From assembly GCA_025354065.1 (NCBI GenBank), contig JANXNM010000515.1, positions 1-11,938 of the forward strand: a DNA stretch of 11,938 nucleotides, given 5' to 3'. Positions 1 through 6,872 of the stretch are shown here, piece after piece. Every line of letters begins with the position of its first letter. Position 1 is the first letter of the stretch. The translations under genes and the position numbers were made by a program. Under the pieces are notes generated by a model, which saw only the letters and a list, made by a program, of their open reading frames with translations, did not search any database and had not been told where the DNA came from. Source of the DNA: Synechococcales cyanobacterium 340R_concoct_173_sub (GTDB taxonomy: Bacteria > Cyanobacteriota > Cyanobacteriia > Leptolyngbyales > Leptolyngbyaceae).

Positions 1-1
1 G

Positions 2-181
2 GAAGTGTTGACGCAAGAAGAAGTGGCTGAGTTGGCGAATCGTCTTGAGCAAGATGATTATGCGAGTGCGTTTGATTGTTTAAATGATTGGCATTTGTTG
101 CGGGCGATCGCATTTCAGCGGCCAGAGATGGTGGAGGAATATTATTATTTGCTGGATATGGTGGCTTTTGACGAGTCATAG
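2..181 (+). CDS. DUF2555-type small cyanobacterial protein (5' partial)
   Basis: An open frame enters from the left edge and ends at TAG 179-181; 59 residues are visible. The core contains LEQDDYASAF, then LNDWHLLRAIAFQRPEMVE, and the protein ends in an acidic tail VAFDES. From memory this matches DUF2555, a short (about 70-80 residues) cyanobacteria-restricted family of unknown function. No signal peptide or membrane segment is visible. GTG (5-7) and TTG (8-10) are in frame, but family members start further upstream, so I treat the gene as truncated by the window edge. It lies 28 bp before coaBC on the same strand, close enough for co-transcription. A HIP1 octamer lies inside it at 104-111. 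The family call is by recall of the WHLLRAIAFQRPE core; no function can be stated. Confidence 0.7.
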   Translation, partial: EVLTQEEVAELANRLEQDDYASAFDCLNDWHLLRAIAFQRPEMVEEYYYLLDMVAFDES

Positions 182-209
182 CTTGAAAATCCCCTCTTGA
201 ACTTCAAGT

Positions 210-1409
210 ATGTTGAACAATCGTCGAGTTTTGATCGGGGTTGGCGGCGGGATTGCGGCTTATAAAGTGGCCCAAGTTGTGTCTACCTTGGCTAAAGCGG
301 GTGCGGATGTTCGGGTAGTGATGACGGATGCGGCCCAGGAGTTTGTGACGGCGTTGACGTTTTCGACCTTGAGTCGTCAAGCTGCTTACGCCGATCGTGA
401 TTTTTGGCAACCTACTCATGGCAAGCCGCTGCATATTGAATTGGGGGAATGGGCTGAGCTGATTGTGATTGCCCCATTGACGGCCAATACGTTGGGGAAA
501 TTGGCCTATGGGTTGGCAGATAATCTGTTGACAAATACTATTCTGGCATCCAAAGGTCCGGTGCTGTTGGCTCCTGCGATGAATACGGATATGTGGGAGC
601 AACGATCGGTTCAGCGAAATTGGAATTTAGTTTTGCAAGACAATAGGTATCATGCGGCTGATCCCGGTAGTGGATTGCTGGCCTGCGATCGGATTGGAAC
701 GGGGCGAATGGCCGAGCCTGATGAATTGGTGATGAAGATCCGATCGTTGCTTTATACGAGTGAACGGGATTTGGCGGGAAAGCGGATTTTGATTAGTGCG
801 GGAGCAACCCAAGAATTTTTAGATCCAGTACGTTTTTTAGGCAATCCCTCCACCGGGAAGATGGGACTGGCGTTGGCGTTGGCCGCTCGCGATCGGGGTG
901 CTGAGGTGACGTTGGTTTATGGCACTTTACCGGGACCATTGCCGTTGGGAATTCAGGCTATTGTGGCATCAACGGCAGAAAAAATGGAGCGAGAACTCCA
1001 GGGGTACTTACCCAACAATGATTGGCTGATCATGTGTGCGGCGGTGGCTGACCTTAGACCTGCTGACTATCGAGATTACAAACTGCCCAAAGCTGAATTG
1101 CCAAGTGCCTTACCATTGGCGCTAGTCCCAGATATTGTGGCCGGGTTGTCAAAAAATAAAGCCCATTATCAAAAAATAATTGGGTTTGCGGCGCAGACTG
1201 AAGAATTTGTAACGCCTGCGTTGGAAAAAATGCAGCGAAAGGGATTGGATGCGATCGTGGCTAATCCAATAGATCAAGCGCAAGGCGGATTCGGAAGTGA
1301 TGTAAATCAGGCCGTGTGGTGCGATCGATCGGGTCAACAGGTGCCGATTCCGCTGTGTGAAAAACTGGAAATGGCCCACCGAATTTTGGATCTGGCGATC
1401 GGATTATAA
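210..1409 (+). CDS. coaBC: Bifunctional phosphopantothenoylcysteine decarboxylase / phosphopantothenate-cysteine ligase
   Basis: CoaBC (Dfp) carries out two successive steps of coenzyme A synthesis in the cytosol: nucleotide-dependent coupling of cysteine to 4'-phosphopantothenate (CoaB), then FMN-dependent decarboxylation to 4'-phosphopantetheine (CoaC). The 399-residue length is normal for the fused enzyme. The N-terminal CoaC flavoprotein half (about 1-185) shows the flavin-binding GGGIAAYK (12-19), the catalytic His75 in LHIELGEW, PAMN with Asn125, and the substrate-clamp GLLACDRIGTGRM with Cys159. The CoaB half (about 190-399) shows ISAGATQEFLDPVRF, NPSTGKMG (Asn212, Lys217), AAVADLRP and the lysine-containing KLPK (291-294), and IVANPID. 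ATG 210 gives the canonical N-terminus although no good Shine-Dalgarno precedes it. The 13-nt palindrome CTTGAACTTCAAG (196-208) abuts the start. It may be transcribed with the small gene upstream and converges on speA. Confidence 0.97.
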   Translation: MLNNRRVLIGVGGGIAAYKVAQVVSTLAKAGADVRVVMTDAAQEFVTALTFSTLSRQAAYADRDFWQPTHGKPLHIELGEWAELIVIAPLTANTLGKLAYGLADNLLTNTILASKGPVLLAPAMNTDMWEQRSVQRNWNLVLQDNRYHAADPGSGLLACDRIGTGRMAEPDELVMKIRSLLYTSERDLAGKRILISAGATQEFLDPVRFLGNPSTGKMGLALALAARDRGAEVTLVYGTLPGPLPLGIQAIVASTAEKMERELQGYLPNNDWLIMCAAVADLRPADYRDYKLPKAELPSALPLALVPDIVAGLSKNKAHYQKIIGFAAQTEEFVTPALEKMQRKGLDAIVANPIDQAQGGFGSDVNQAVWCDRSGQQVPIPLCEKLEMAHRILDLAIGL

Positions 1410-1410
1410 G

Positions 1411-1557
1411 AGGACGGTTGAAAAGTCCTTCCGTTAATATCAAACAGTATCAAAAAACTCTAGCCCCCTTTTTTTTAACTTAACTCTTAGTCCCCCTTCA
1501 TAAGGGGGATTTAGGGGGATCGGGTCTCGATCGTCACAACCTTCAACTTTTCAAACC
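1411..1557. repeat. Small inverted-repeat element, MITE-like, between convergent genes
   Basis: This 147-bp stretch almost fills the gap between coaBC and speA. Its ends are imperfect inverted repeats: GGTTGAAAAGT (1416-1426) against ACTTTTCAAACC (1546-1557), one base bulged. The left end also folds locally (AGGAC 1411-1415 with GTCCT 1425-1429). The centre has nested C/G arms: TCCCCCTT (1491-1498) pairs perfectly with AAGGGGGA (1502-1509) over a 3-nt loop, and CCCCCT (1464-1469) pairs with AGGGGG (1513-1518). A run of eight T lies at 1469-1476. C5/G5-rich folding units of this kind are common dispersed intergenic repeats in filamentous cyanobacteria (from memory). The element could also act as a bidirectional transcription stop for coaBC and speA. 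No coding potential and no clear target-site duplication were seen. Repeat status rests on internal symmetry only. Confidence 0.5.
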
Positions 1558-1576
1558 CCTTCTAAGACAATGTGCT

Positions 1577-3649
1577 TTACATCGAAGACAAATACGTATA
1601 TCCCGTCAAACAACGTTCGTAATGCTGAAGCAACATCTGCGATTCTTCCAAGGTGATTTGTTTCTGTTCCATCGCAACCTCTGTCCGTTTTCGCATACTC
1701 TCAATCAAATCCTCAGAACTGTACTGCACATAGCTCAGAACCTCCTTCATTGTGTCGCCCTTCACCACATGCTCAATCTCATATCCTGTAGGTGTTAGTC
1801 GAATATGCACTGTATTGGTATCGCCAAACAGATTATGTAAGTTGCCCATAATCTCCTGGTAAGCCCCATTCAAGAACATCCCCAAGCAATAGGGTTCGTT
1901 CTCCTTGAGCTTATGGACTTCAAGTAGAGATTTCACATCCCGTGAAGAGCCAATGAACCGATCGATTTTTCCATCACTATCGCAAGTTAGATCGGCCAAG
2001 GTTGCGCGCTGAGTTGGTACTTCATTCAGGCGATGAATCGGCATAATGGGGAAAAGTTGATCGATTGCCCAACTATCTGGAGCCGACTGAAACACGGATA
2101 GATTCATGTAATAAATCGAGGCCATGACCTGTTCTAGATCCGTCAATTCTTCTGGGACAAAATCCATCGATCGCAAATGCCGCTGAATCTTATGACAACA
2201 AGACCAAAATAACCGTTCAGCCTTTGCCCGCTCTGGCAATCCTAAATACCCAAGTCCAAACAAACTGATTGCTTCTTCCTTAAACTGCGCCGCATCATTG
2301 AACGGTTCTTGAAGATTGTTCCGAGTGATGGATGCGTAGGTTTCGTGGAGGTTACGGATAATCAGATGATCGGTCTCGACGATCGCTTCAACCGTATCTT
2401 CGACCACATCGCTCGATCCTAAAATATCAAACACCAACACAGATTGATGAGATGCGATCGCCCGCCCACTTTCACTAATCAAGGTCGGCACGGGCAGGTT
2501 GGCCTGATTACAAGCGTCATTAATTGCTGCTACCACGTCATTGGCGTAGTTTTGCATGTTGTAATTTTTGGATGCCGCAAACGTCGTTTTTGACCCGTCG
2601 TAATCCACACCTAGGCCGCCGCCGACATCTAGATACTGCATATTTGCACCTAAACGCGATAGCTCGGTGTAGATGTGGCCAGCTTCCCGGAAGGCATCTT
2701 TAAGAACGCTAATGGACGAAATTTGTGAGCCAATGTGAAAATGCAACAGTTGCAACGAATCCAGTAAATCAGCCTTTCGTAGTTTCTCAATAGCGGTCAA
2801 TATCTCTGGAATCGTCAGCCCAAACTTGGCCCGATCGCCCGCCGACGTTCCCCAGCGCCCCATGCCCTTCGCACAGAGTTTTGCTCTGATCCCGACGACA
2901 GGTTTGACCCCCAGCTTCTTACTCGCTTCAATCACCTGCTCGACTTCCTCAACCTGCTCCATCACCACGATCGCCGTTTGTCCGAGTTTTTGGGCCAGCA
3001 TCGCCGTTTCGACATATTCCTGATCTTTATAGCCATTACAAATGACAAGTGCACCTTTCGTATCCAATGACGCCAGGGCAATCAGCAGTTCGGGTTTCGA
3101 TCCGGCTTCTAATCCAAACTGGTAAGGCTGACCGAATTTCACCAAATTTTCCACAAAATGACGCTGCTGGTTACACTTCACCGGAAAGACTCCGCGATAG
3201 ATGCCAGGATAGTTGTACCGAGCGATCGCTTTTGCAAAACAAGCATTCAGCCGTTCAATCCGATCGTCTAAAATATCCGAAAATCGAATTAACAGAGGCA
3301 GTTCCAAGTTTCGTTGCTTAAGCCCATTAATTAAATCGAAGAGGTCTAACGAACCACCACGCAATCCCTTTGGCGAAACGGTGACATGCCCCACCGCATT
3401 AATCGAAAAATATGGATCGCCCCAACCATTGATTCGGTAAAGTTCTTCGCTTTTTTCAATGCTCCATTCTTCTGCTTCTACAGCATCCGATTGCTTGATA
3501 GTATTGGATTGAGTGGCAGTTTCAACTTTCTCTGGACTGGCAGTTCGATGACTCTCCTTACGATCGGTTTTACTGATAACAGCTTCAGTTGTTGCCTGAG
3601 TGGTTGAGTCCGTATCGATCTTCATATCCATTGCGCGTTCTGCCATCAT
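1577..3649 (-). CDS. speA: Biosynthetic arginine decarboxylase (PLP-dependent)
   Basis: SpeA converts arginine to agmatine and CO2, the entry to putrescine and polyamine synthesis, and in cyanobacteria also an arginine-degradation route. The 690-residue length fits the large biosynthetic class. Residues about 1-60 are a polar Ser/Thr/Lys/Glu-rich extension. The fold-type III barrel follows, with the PLP-binding lysine in FPVKCNQ (Lys158), GLEAGSKPELL (179-189), HFHIGSQ (303-309), the glycine loop DVGGGLGVDYDGS (341-353) and SESGRAI (392-398). The C-terminal part has the catalytic cysteine of CDSDGKIDRF (Cys556) and ends with a helical LTGYTYLSSM. The start ATG (3647-3649) is preceded by AAGGG about 5 nt upstream on the coding strand. 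A second ATG follows at once, and Met7 and Met9 are alternatives that would only shorten the variable tail. It converges on coaBC and diverges from the PEP-CTERM gene. Confidence 0.96.
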   Translation of the reverse strand: MMAERAMDMKIDTDSTTQATTEAVISKTDRKESHRTASPEKVETATQSNTIKQSDAVEAEEWSIEKSEELYRINGWGDPYFSINAVGHVTVSPKGLRGGSLDLFDLINGLKQRNLELPLLIRFSDILDDRIERLNACFAKAIARYNYPGIYRGVFPVKCNQQRHFVENLVKFGQPYQFGLEAGSKPELLIALASLDTKGALVICNGYKDQEYVETAMLAQKLGQTAIVVMEQVEEVEQVIEASKKLGVKPVVGIRAKLCAKGMGRWGTSAGDRAKFGLTIPEILTAIEKLRKADLLDSLQLLHFHIGSQISSISVLKDAFREAGHIYTELSRLGANMQYLDVGGGLGVDYDGSKTTFAASKNYNMQNYANDVVAAINDACNQANLPVPTLISESGRAIASHQSVLVFDILGSSDVVEDTVEAIVETDHLIIRNLHETYASITRNNLQEPFNDAAQFKEEAISLFGLGYLGLPERAKAERLFWSCCHKIQRHLRSMDFVPEELTDLEQVMASIYYMNLSVFQSAPDSWAIDQLFPIMPIHRLNEVPTQRATLADLTCDSDGKIDRFIGSSRDVKSLLEVHKLKENEPYCLGMFLNGAYQEIMGNLHNLFGDTNTVHIRLTPTGYEIEHVVKGDTMKEVLSYVQYSSEDLIESMRKRTEVAMEQKQITLEESQMLLQHYERCLTGYTYLSSM

Positions 3650-4127
3650 TACAACCCTTAAAATTGACCTTATGAATGGTTAAGTCTATCGCATTTGCCT
3701 AAAGTTCGTGTCCCTAACAAGGCATGTTCAATATAAGAGTATTTATGTTTTTTGAATTGCATAGGTGTCTCGGTACACCAAATTTCAGATCAGTAATTTT
3801 CAGGATCGGCTGATTATTTTAAGAAATTAATGGTCTGGTTTCTTCGTCTAGCTCCGCTTTATTACTGAGTTTATTTTCTTTTCTTAGATTTCAAGTTCAT
3901 AGCCCCTAGTAGATATTGCAAATTTGTCTGTAAATCCACTTGTTTCATGCACGTAGTGCGGATAAACCATAGTCTCTGACGATCGAGTATTTAATGGAAC
4001 AATATTTTTTAGCCTTAGGTTGCAATTACCGTGGAGATGATTGGTCTTCTCTAGTCGTTTTAGGAATGCCTCTGACAAAGTGGGATTGACCCAATTGTGC
4101 GATGCCCTGTCGGCTCGAAATGCTCTC
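3650..4127. promoter_or_regulatory. Divergent intergenic region between speA and the PEP-CTERM gene
   Basis: This gene-free stretch must hold the 5' regions of speA (leftward) and the PEP-CTERM gene (rightward). It is A/T-rich. An interrupted palindrome, GGTGT (3764-3768) with ACACC (3775-3779) around CTCGGT, is the clearest symmetric site and could be an operator, though it is short. TATATT-like sequence on the minus strand near 3730 is a weak -10 candidate for speA. A 31-codon plus-strand frame (3994-4089) and an 81-codon minus-strand frame (3884-4129) lie here. Neither has a Shine-Dalgarno or recognisable similarity, so I do not call them. No tRNA, riboswitch or NtcA-type site (GTA-N8-TAC) was seen. 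Confidence 0.35.
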
Positions 4128-4943
4128 ATGAAAAAAGCTATTTATCATTCATTTGCTGGAACCCTTCTCTTTGCTGCTGTCCTTTGCTCCCAAGCTAATG
4201 AGGCTTCAGCACAGTCTATATCTAATAATTTGGCAGTTAAGGCAACACTAACGGCAGATAACCACTATGGACTCTTCTCTGGAAATGCTGATGGCAGTGT
4301 CCTGAATTTCTTTGGACGCAATGAGAAAGGTGCTTACGGTGGTGCCGCAGGTTGGAACAACGGAACCCTGGGTGGCGCGACCTACAATACTGATAGTGGC
4401 AATGGTTACAACTGGTCTAGTGCTGAGACTTGGAATTTCAACGTCAAACAGAATGATTATCTATATGTCGTGACCTGGGACGATCGTTCGGTAGATGAAT
4501 CTTGGGTTGGTCAATTCGACATCTCTGCCGGAGATAAACAAAAGCAAATACTTTCTAAGCCAGGTTCTTGGGAATATTTGACAACGAAATGGAGCATAAA
4601 TCCTGGAGATATGGGTGACACTCCAACGAATGCAGTTCTCAACAAAGAAATATCAACAGCAAAATGGGAGGATGCGAAAAGCCGTGGGATGAACGATGGC
4701 ACTACAAATCCATGGGGACGGATCAACGGGGTCACGAGCGCTGCTGAATTCTTGAATACGACAACTAATCAGACAGGACAAAAGCGCGACAACAATAGCT
4801 ATACCATCTTCCGCACGAAGGTAAATATCGCTAATACGATCGGACTACCTCCCGTGAAGAGCGTTCCAGAACCAGCGAGCCTACTGGCTTTAGGTACTCT
4901 TGGGTTAGCGGGCTTAGTGTCTAAAAAACGTAAGCATCAGTAA
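4128..4943 (+). CDS. PEP-CTERM sorting-domain protein, secreted
   Basis: An exported protein of 271 residues. It opens with a signal peptide: MKK, a hydrophobic stretch FAGTLLFAAVLC (about 9-20), and an AxA-type cleavage site in NEASA/QS (near residue 28). It closes with a PEP-CTERM tripartite tail: VPEP (246-249), a short hydrophobic helix SLLALGTLGLAGLV (251-264) and a basic end KKRKHQ. In this class the tail is recognised by an exosortase, which removes it while the protein crosses the membrane; products usually reach the cell surface or extracellular matrix. The mature part (29-245) is rich in Asn, Gly, Trp, Tyr and Thr, has no cysteine, and contains WDDRSVDESWVGQFDISAG; I do not recognise its fold. 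The frame is open from 4041, but the start at 4128 is chosen because it places the signal peptide at the N-terminus. No clear Shine-Dalgarno is visible. No exosortase gene lies in this window. Confidence 0.9.
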   Translation: MKKAIYHSFAGTLLFAAVLCSQANEASAQSISNNLAVKATLTADNHYGLFSGNADGSVLNFFGRNEKGAYGGAAGWNNGTLGGATYNTDSGNGYNWSSAETWNFNVKQNDYLYVVTWDDRSVDESWVGQFDISAGDKQKQILSKPGSWEYLTTKWSINPGDMGDTPTNAVLNKEISTAKWEDAKSRGMNDGTTNPWGRINGVTSAAEFLNTTTNQTGQKRDNNSYTIFRTKVNIANTIGLPPVKSVPEPASLLALGTLGLAGLVSKKRKHQ

Positions 4944-4945
4944 TC

Positions 4946-4963
4946 CATCAATAATTGTTGATG
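4946..4963 (+). other. Short hairpin after the PEP-CTERM stop codon
   Basis: CATCAA (4946-4951) and TTGATG (4958-4963) form a perfect 6-bp stem over a 6-nt loop, beginning 2 nt after the stop codon. No T-run follows, so this is not itself an intrinsic terminator. It may protect the transcript 3' end or be chance. Confidence 0.3.
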
Positions 4964-5011
4964 ATCTGTAATCAAGCTGATTCTCATTGCCGCTGTCAGG
5001 TCATCTAAAAC

Positions 5012-5049
5012 AAAAATCGTCTCCACCAAATAGAATGGGGACGGTTTTT
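5012..5049 (+). terminator. Rho-independent terminator of the PEP-CTERM gene
   Basis: AAAAATCGTCTCC (5012-5024) pairs with GGGGACGGTTTTT (5037-5049): 13 pairs including two G-U, over a 12-nt loop, with the T-run forming the 3' edge. It lies 69 bp after the stop codon and isolates this gene from ndk. Confidence 0.88.
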
Positions 5050-5149
5050 AGTTCATGATATTTTGCGAATACCCCGATCGCTCAGCCGAGATCCTTTGCT
5101 GCTACTCTGATGGATGGAAATCTCTTTTTTAAGCTTGAGAACAGTAATC

Positions 5150-5599
5150 ATGGAAAGAACATTTATTGCCATCAAGCCCGATGGCGTTCAGCGTAAGCTT
5201 GTTGCCGAGATCATCGGTCGCTTTGAGCAAAAAGGATTTAAACTCGTGGGTCTGAAGCTGATGAAGGTCAGTAAAGAACTCGCTGAACAGCACTATGGTG
5301 TTCACAAAGAGCGTCCGTTTTTTCCCGGCTTGGTTGAATTCATTATCTCTAGCCCGGTTGTTGCGATCGTTCTTGAAGGCGATGGAGTCGTGGCCGCAGG
5401 ACGCAAAATCATCGGCGCAACCAACCCATTGAATTCGGAGCCTGGAACGATTCGGGGCGACTACGGCGCAAGTATTGGTCGTAACTTGATTCACGGTTCT
5501 GATGCAGTTGAAACAGCTCAAAGCGAAATCGCGATGTGGTTCAAGGAAGACGAGCTAGTTGCTTGGGAACCCACGATGACGAAGTGGATCTACGAATAA
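5150..5599 (+). CDS. ndk: Nucleoside-diphosphate kinase
   Basis: Ndk transfers the gamma-phosphate from ATP to NDPs through a phosphohistidine intermediate, balancing cytosolic NTP and dNTP pools. The 149-residue length is standard for the family. Visible signatures are the N-terminal [14 protein letters not shown] (Lys9), the Kpn-loop region containing [18 protein letters not shown] (89-106), and the active-site [16 protein letters not shown] with the phosphorylated His115. The frame is open from 5114, but ATG 5150 is chosen because the conserved family N-terminus begins there; the 12 upstream codons have no family counterpart. The Shine-Dalgarno is weak (GAGAA, about 10 nt upstream). A TACTCT (5103-5108) is a possible -10. 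The gene is monocistronic, set between terminators at 5012-5049 and 5625-5666. From memory, ndk and speA are neighbours in some other cyanobacteria; here the PEP-CTERM gene lies between them. Confidence 0.97.
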   Translation: MERTFIAIKPDGVQRKLVAEIIGRFEQKGFKLVGLKLMKVSKELAEQHYGVHKERPFFPGLVEFIISSPVVAIVLEGDGVVAAGRKIIGATNPLNSEPGTIRGDYGASIGRNLIHGSDAVETAQSEIAMWFKEDELVAWEPTMTKWIYE

Positions 5600-5624
5600 T
5601 CGAATCCGCATAAACAATTCGTAT

Positions 5625-5666
5625 AAAAAGTAGGTTCAGGGCTTTACGTCCCCAGCCTGCTTTTTT
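5625..5666. terminator. Bidirectional intrinsic terminator between ndk and terC
   Basis: AAAAAGTAGGTT (5625-5636) pairs with AGCCTGCTTTTT (to about 5665): 12 pairs with two G-U, with further GGG/CCC pairing at the top and TTTTTT at 5661-5666. The five A at 5625-5629 read as a T-run on the other strand, so it can stop both ndk (plus) and terC (minus), whose stop codons face each other. Confidence 0.88.
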
Positions 5667-5693
5667 ATTGTTTATTACTTTCCCAATTTTTAG

Positions 5694-6482
5694 CTATCCA
5701 ATTTTCTCAGCGGTTGCGTCTTCCATTGCTTCAGGGCCGATCGCATCAGCCGCAACAGTTTCGATCGTTTCGTCTATTTCCTTATCTTGTTTTTTGGAGA
5801 ATCCCCAGGTAAAAACCGCTGCGATCGCCAACACCATCACCCATTCCGGCGGCACTAGACTATCATTCACCACTCTTAGTAATAGCCGAAAGCCCACAAA
5901 TGACACTGTGATATAACCCGCATCCTCAAGATGGGTATATTCCTCTAGCCATATCATAAACTGTCCCGCCATAAAGCGCAGTGCAATAATCCCGATCGTC
6001 CCGCCCAGCAAAATCAGCCAAGTTTCATTCGAGACCGCGATCGCTGTCGTTACGCTATCGAGGGAAAACGCTAAATCCGTCAGCGCTAACACCGGAATCG
6101 CCTGCCATAAATTTGCAAATCGAGGTGCTGTATGGTCCCCGTCTTCGTCTTCTGTCGAGGTAAAGTGCTGGAACACAAGCCACAGAAGATAGGCTGCCCC
6201 CGCCAATTCAAATTGCCATTGATTGACCACTTGCGACGCGACTAAAATTAATCCCATCCGCAGGATATACGCTAGAAGCAGGCCAATATTTAGCGCCTTT
6301 TCTTCTAGCTTTGGATCACGCAATCCTTGAGTAATAGCCGCTAGAGCGATCGCATTGTCTGCTGAAAGTACAGCCTCTAATGCAACCAAAACTGGAAGAA
6401 TCAAGAACGATTGTGGCGTTAGATGATCTGGGAGGATTTGAGTGGGGTTGAGCAAGTCAGGAAAGTGAAAAGAGTCCAGCAT
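5694..6482 (-). CDS. TerC-family integral membrane protein
   Basis: This is a 262-residue polytopic protein with about seven predicted membrane segments (near 26-48, 66-86, 91-107, 128-150, 154-176, 189-206 and 213-229). Two repeated half-signatures mark the TerC family: ALEAVLSADNAIALA (34-48) and DLAFSLDSVTTAIAVS (136-151). Their buried acidic residues (Glu36, Asp42, Asp136, Asp142) are the likely cation-contacting positions. Family members are tied to metal-ion export (manganese in the bacterial YkoY/MeeF branch) or to tellurium resistance; a plant relative acts in thylakoid membrane biogenesis. Substrate and membrane (plasma or thylakoid) cannot be told from sequence. The tail (230-262) is acidic and probably cytosolic. 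The ATG is at 6480-6482; no Shine-Dalgarno is evident, and a hairpin ends one base before the start codon. It converges with ndk and diverges from psaM. Confidence 0.92.
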   Translation of the reverse strand: MLDSFHFPDLLNPTQILPDHLTPQSFLILPVLVALEAVLSADNAIALAAITQGLRDPKLEEKALNIGLLLAYILRMGLILVASQVVNQWQFELAGAAYLLWLVFQHFTSTEDEDGDHTAPRFANLWQAIPVLALTDLAFSLDSVTTAIAVSNETWLILLGGTIGIIALRFMAGQFMIWLEEYTHLEDAGYITVSFVGFRLLLRVVNDSLVPPEWVMVLAIAAVFTWGFSKKQDKEIDETIETVAADAIGPEAMEDATAEKIG

Positions 6483-6483
6483 C

Positions 6484-6519
6484 GGTAAGCAATATTAAGA
6501 CCTAGTACTTTAGCTTACC
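6484..6519 (-). promoter_or_regulatory. Hairpin at the terC translation start
   Basis: GGTAAGC (6484-6490) and GCTTACC (6513-6519) form a perfect 7-bp inverted repeat around 22 nt. On the terC transcript the stem ends one base before the ATG, so it would cover the ribosome-binding region. No resemblance to the yybP-ykoY manganese riboswitch was seen. A regulatory role is inference. Confidence 0.4.
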
Positions 6520-6680
6520 ATTACGTTCATTCGTGATTCTGAACTTCTGGAGGGTGGAGAACCGAAGTCTTGACTGAGATCTTGAGATTGGATTCAGACT
6601 AGATTTAACCCATTAGATTTATGTCTTGTTTTGCCTTTTGTTACGAGTGCATTCCGCTAACCTAACGTCATGGGGTTTAA

Positions 6681-6750
6681 TCGAAGGTGTAAGCTGGATT
6701 TATAGACTTTATACTCTATAAATTTTGGCTCAAAATTACTTAGGAGCAAT
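6681..6750 (+). promoter_or_regulatory. psaM promoter region and ribosome-binding site
   Basis: Three overlapping -10-like hexamers lie upstream of psaM: TATAGA (6701-6706), TATACT (6710-6715, best match) and TATAAA (6717-6722). No convincing -35 accompanies any of them. A clear Shine-Dalgarno TAGGAG (6741-6746) sits 9 nt before the psaM ATG. The rest of the 6520-6755 region must also hold the leftward terC promoter, which I could not place. No convincing HLR1 (RpaB) repeat was found. Confidence 0.4.
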
Positions 6751-6755
6751 CTCAA

Positions 6756-6848
6756 ATGACCGATTCACAAGTGATGATGGCGCTTTTTGTCGCATTGATC
6801 CCCGGTATCTTGGCGTTCCGTCTTTCGACTGAACTCTATAAGAACTAA
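6756..6848 (+). CDS. psaM: Photosystem I reaction centre subunit XII
   Basis: PsaM is a single-helix thylakoid membrane subunit of photosystem I, found in cyanobacteria and some plastids, that helps stabilise the trimeric complex. The 30-codon frame runs from ATG 6756 to TAA 6848. It shows a polar N-terminus (MTDSQV), one hydrophobic helix (about residues 7-21, containing ALFVALIPGILAFR) and the conserved end LSTELYK. Length and C-terminus match the family (about 30-32 residues). A good Shine-Dalgarno (TAGGAG, 9 nt upstream) supports the start. It is short enough to be missed by automated gene finding. It stands alone, with a terminator-like structure 50 bp downstream. Confidence 0.93.
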   Translation: MTDSQVMMALFVALIPGILAFRLSTELYKN

Positions 6849-6872
6849 TAATAAGATCTCGGGACGCGGCCA

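Noticed and set aside
204..1443. Minus-strand frames opposite coaBC
   Set aside because: Low-complexity, Arg/His/Gln-rich translations typical of antisense shadows; coaBC is unambiguous on the plus strand.
4041..4127. Upstream in-frame ATG extending the PEP-CTERM protein by 29 residues
   Set aside because: It would bury the signal peptide internally; ATG 4128 gives a normal MKK-type export signal.
3884..4129. 81-codon minus-strand open frame opposite the PEP-CTERM upstream region
   Set aside because: No recognisable similarity or Shine-Dalgarno, and its start codon overlaps the PEP-CTERM start. Most likely chance in a gene-free stretch.
5114..5149. Upstream in-frame ATG extending ndk by 12 residues
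   Set aside because: The conserved Ndk N-terminus starts exactly at 5150, giving the standard 149 residues.
6483..6600. yybP-ykoY manganese riboswitch upstream of terC
   Set aside because: Looked for because some terC relatives have one; the conserved core motifs are not present, only a simple 7-bp hairpin.
6640..6660. HLR1 (RpaB) repeat upstream of psaM
   Set aside because: TTTTGTTACG gives at most one poor half-site; the expected paired TTTACA-type repeats are absent.
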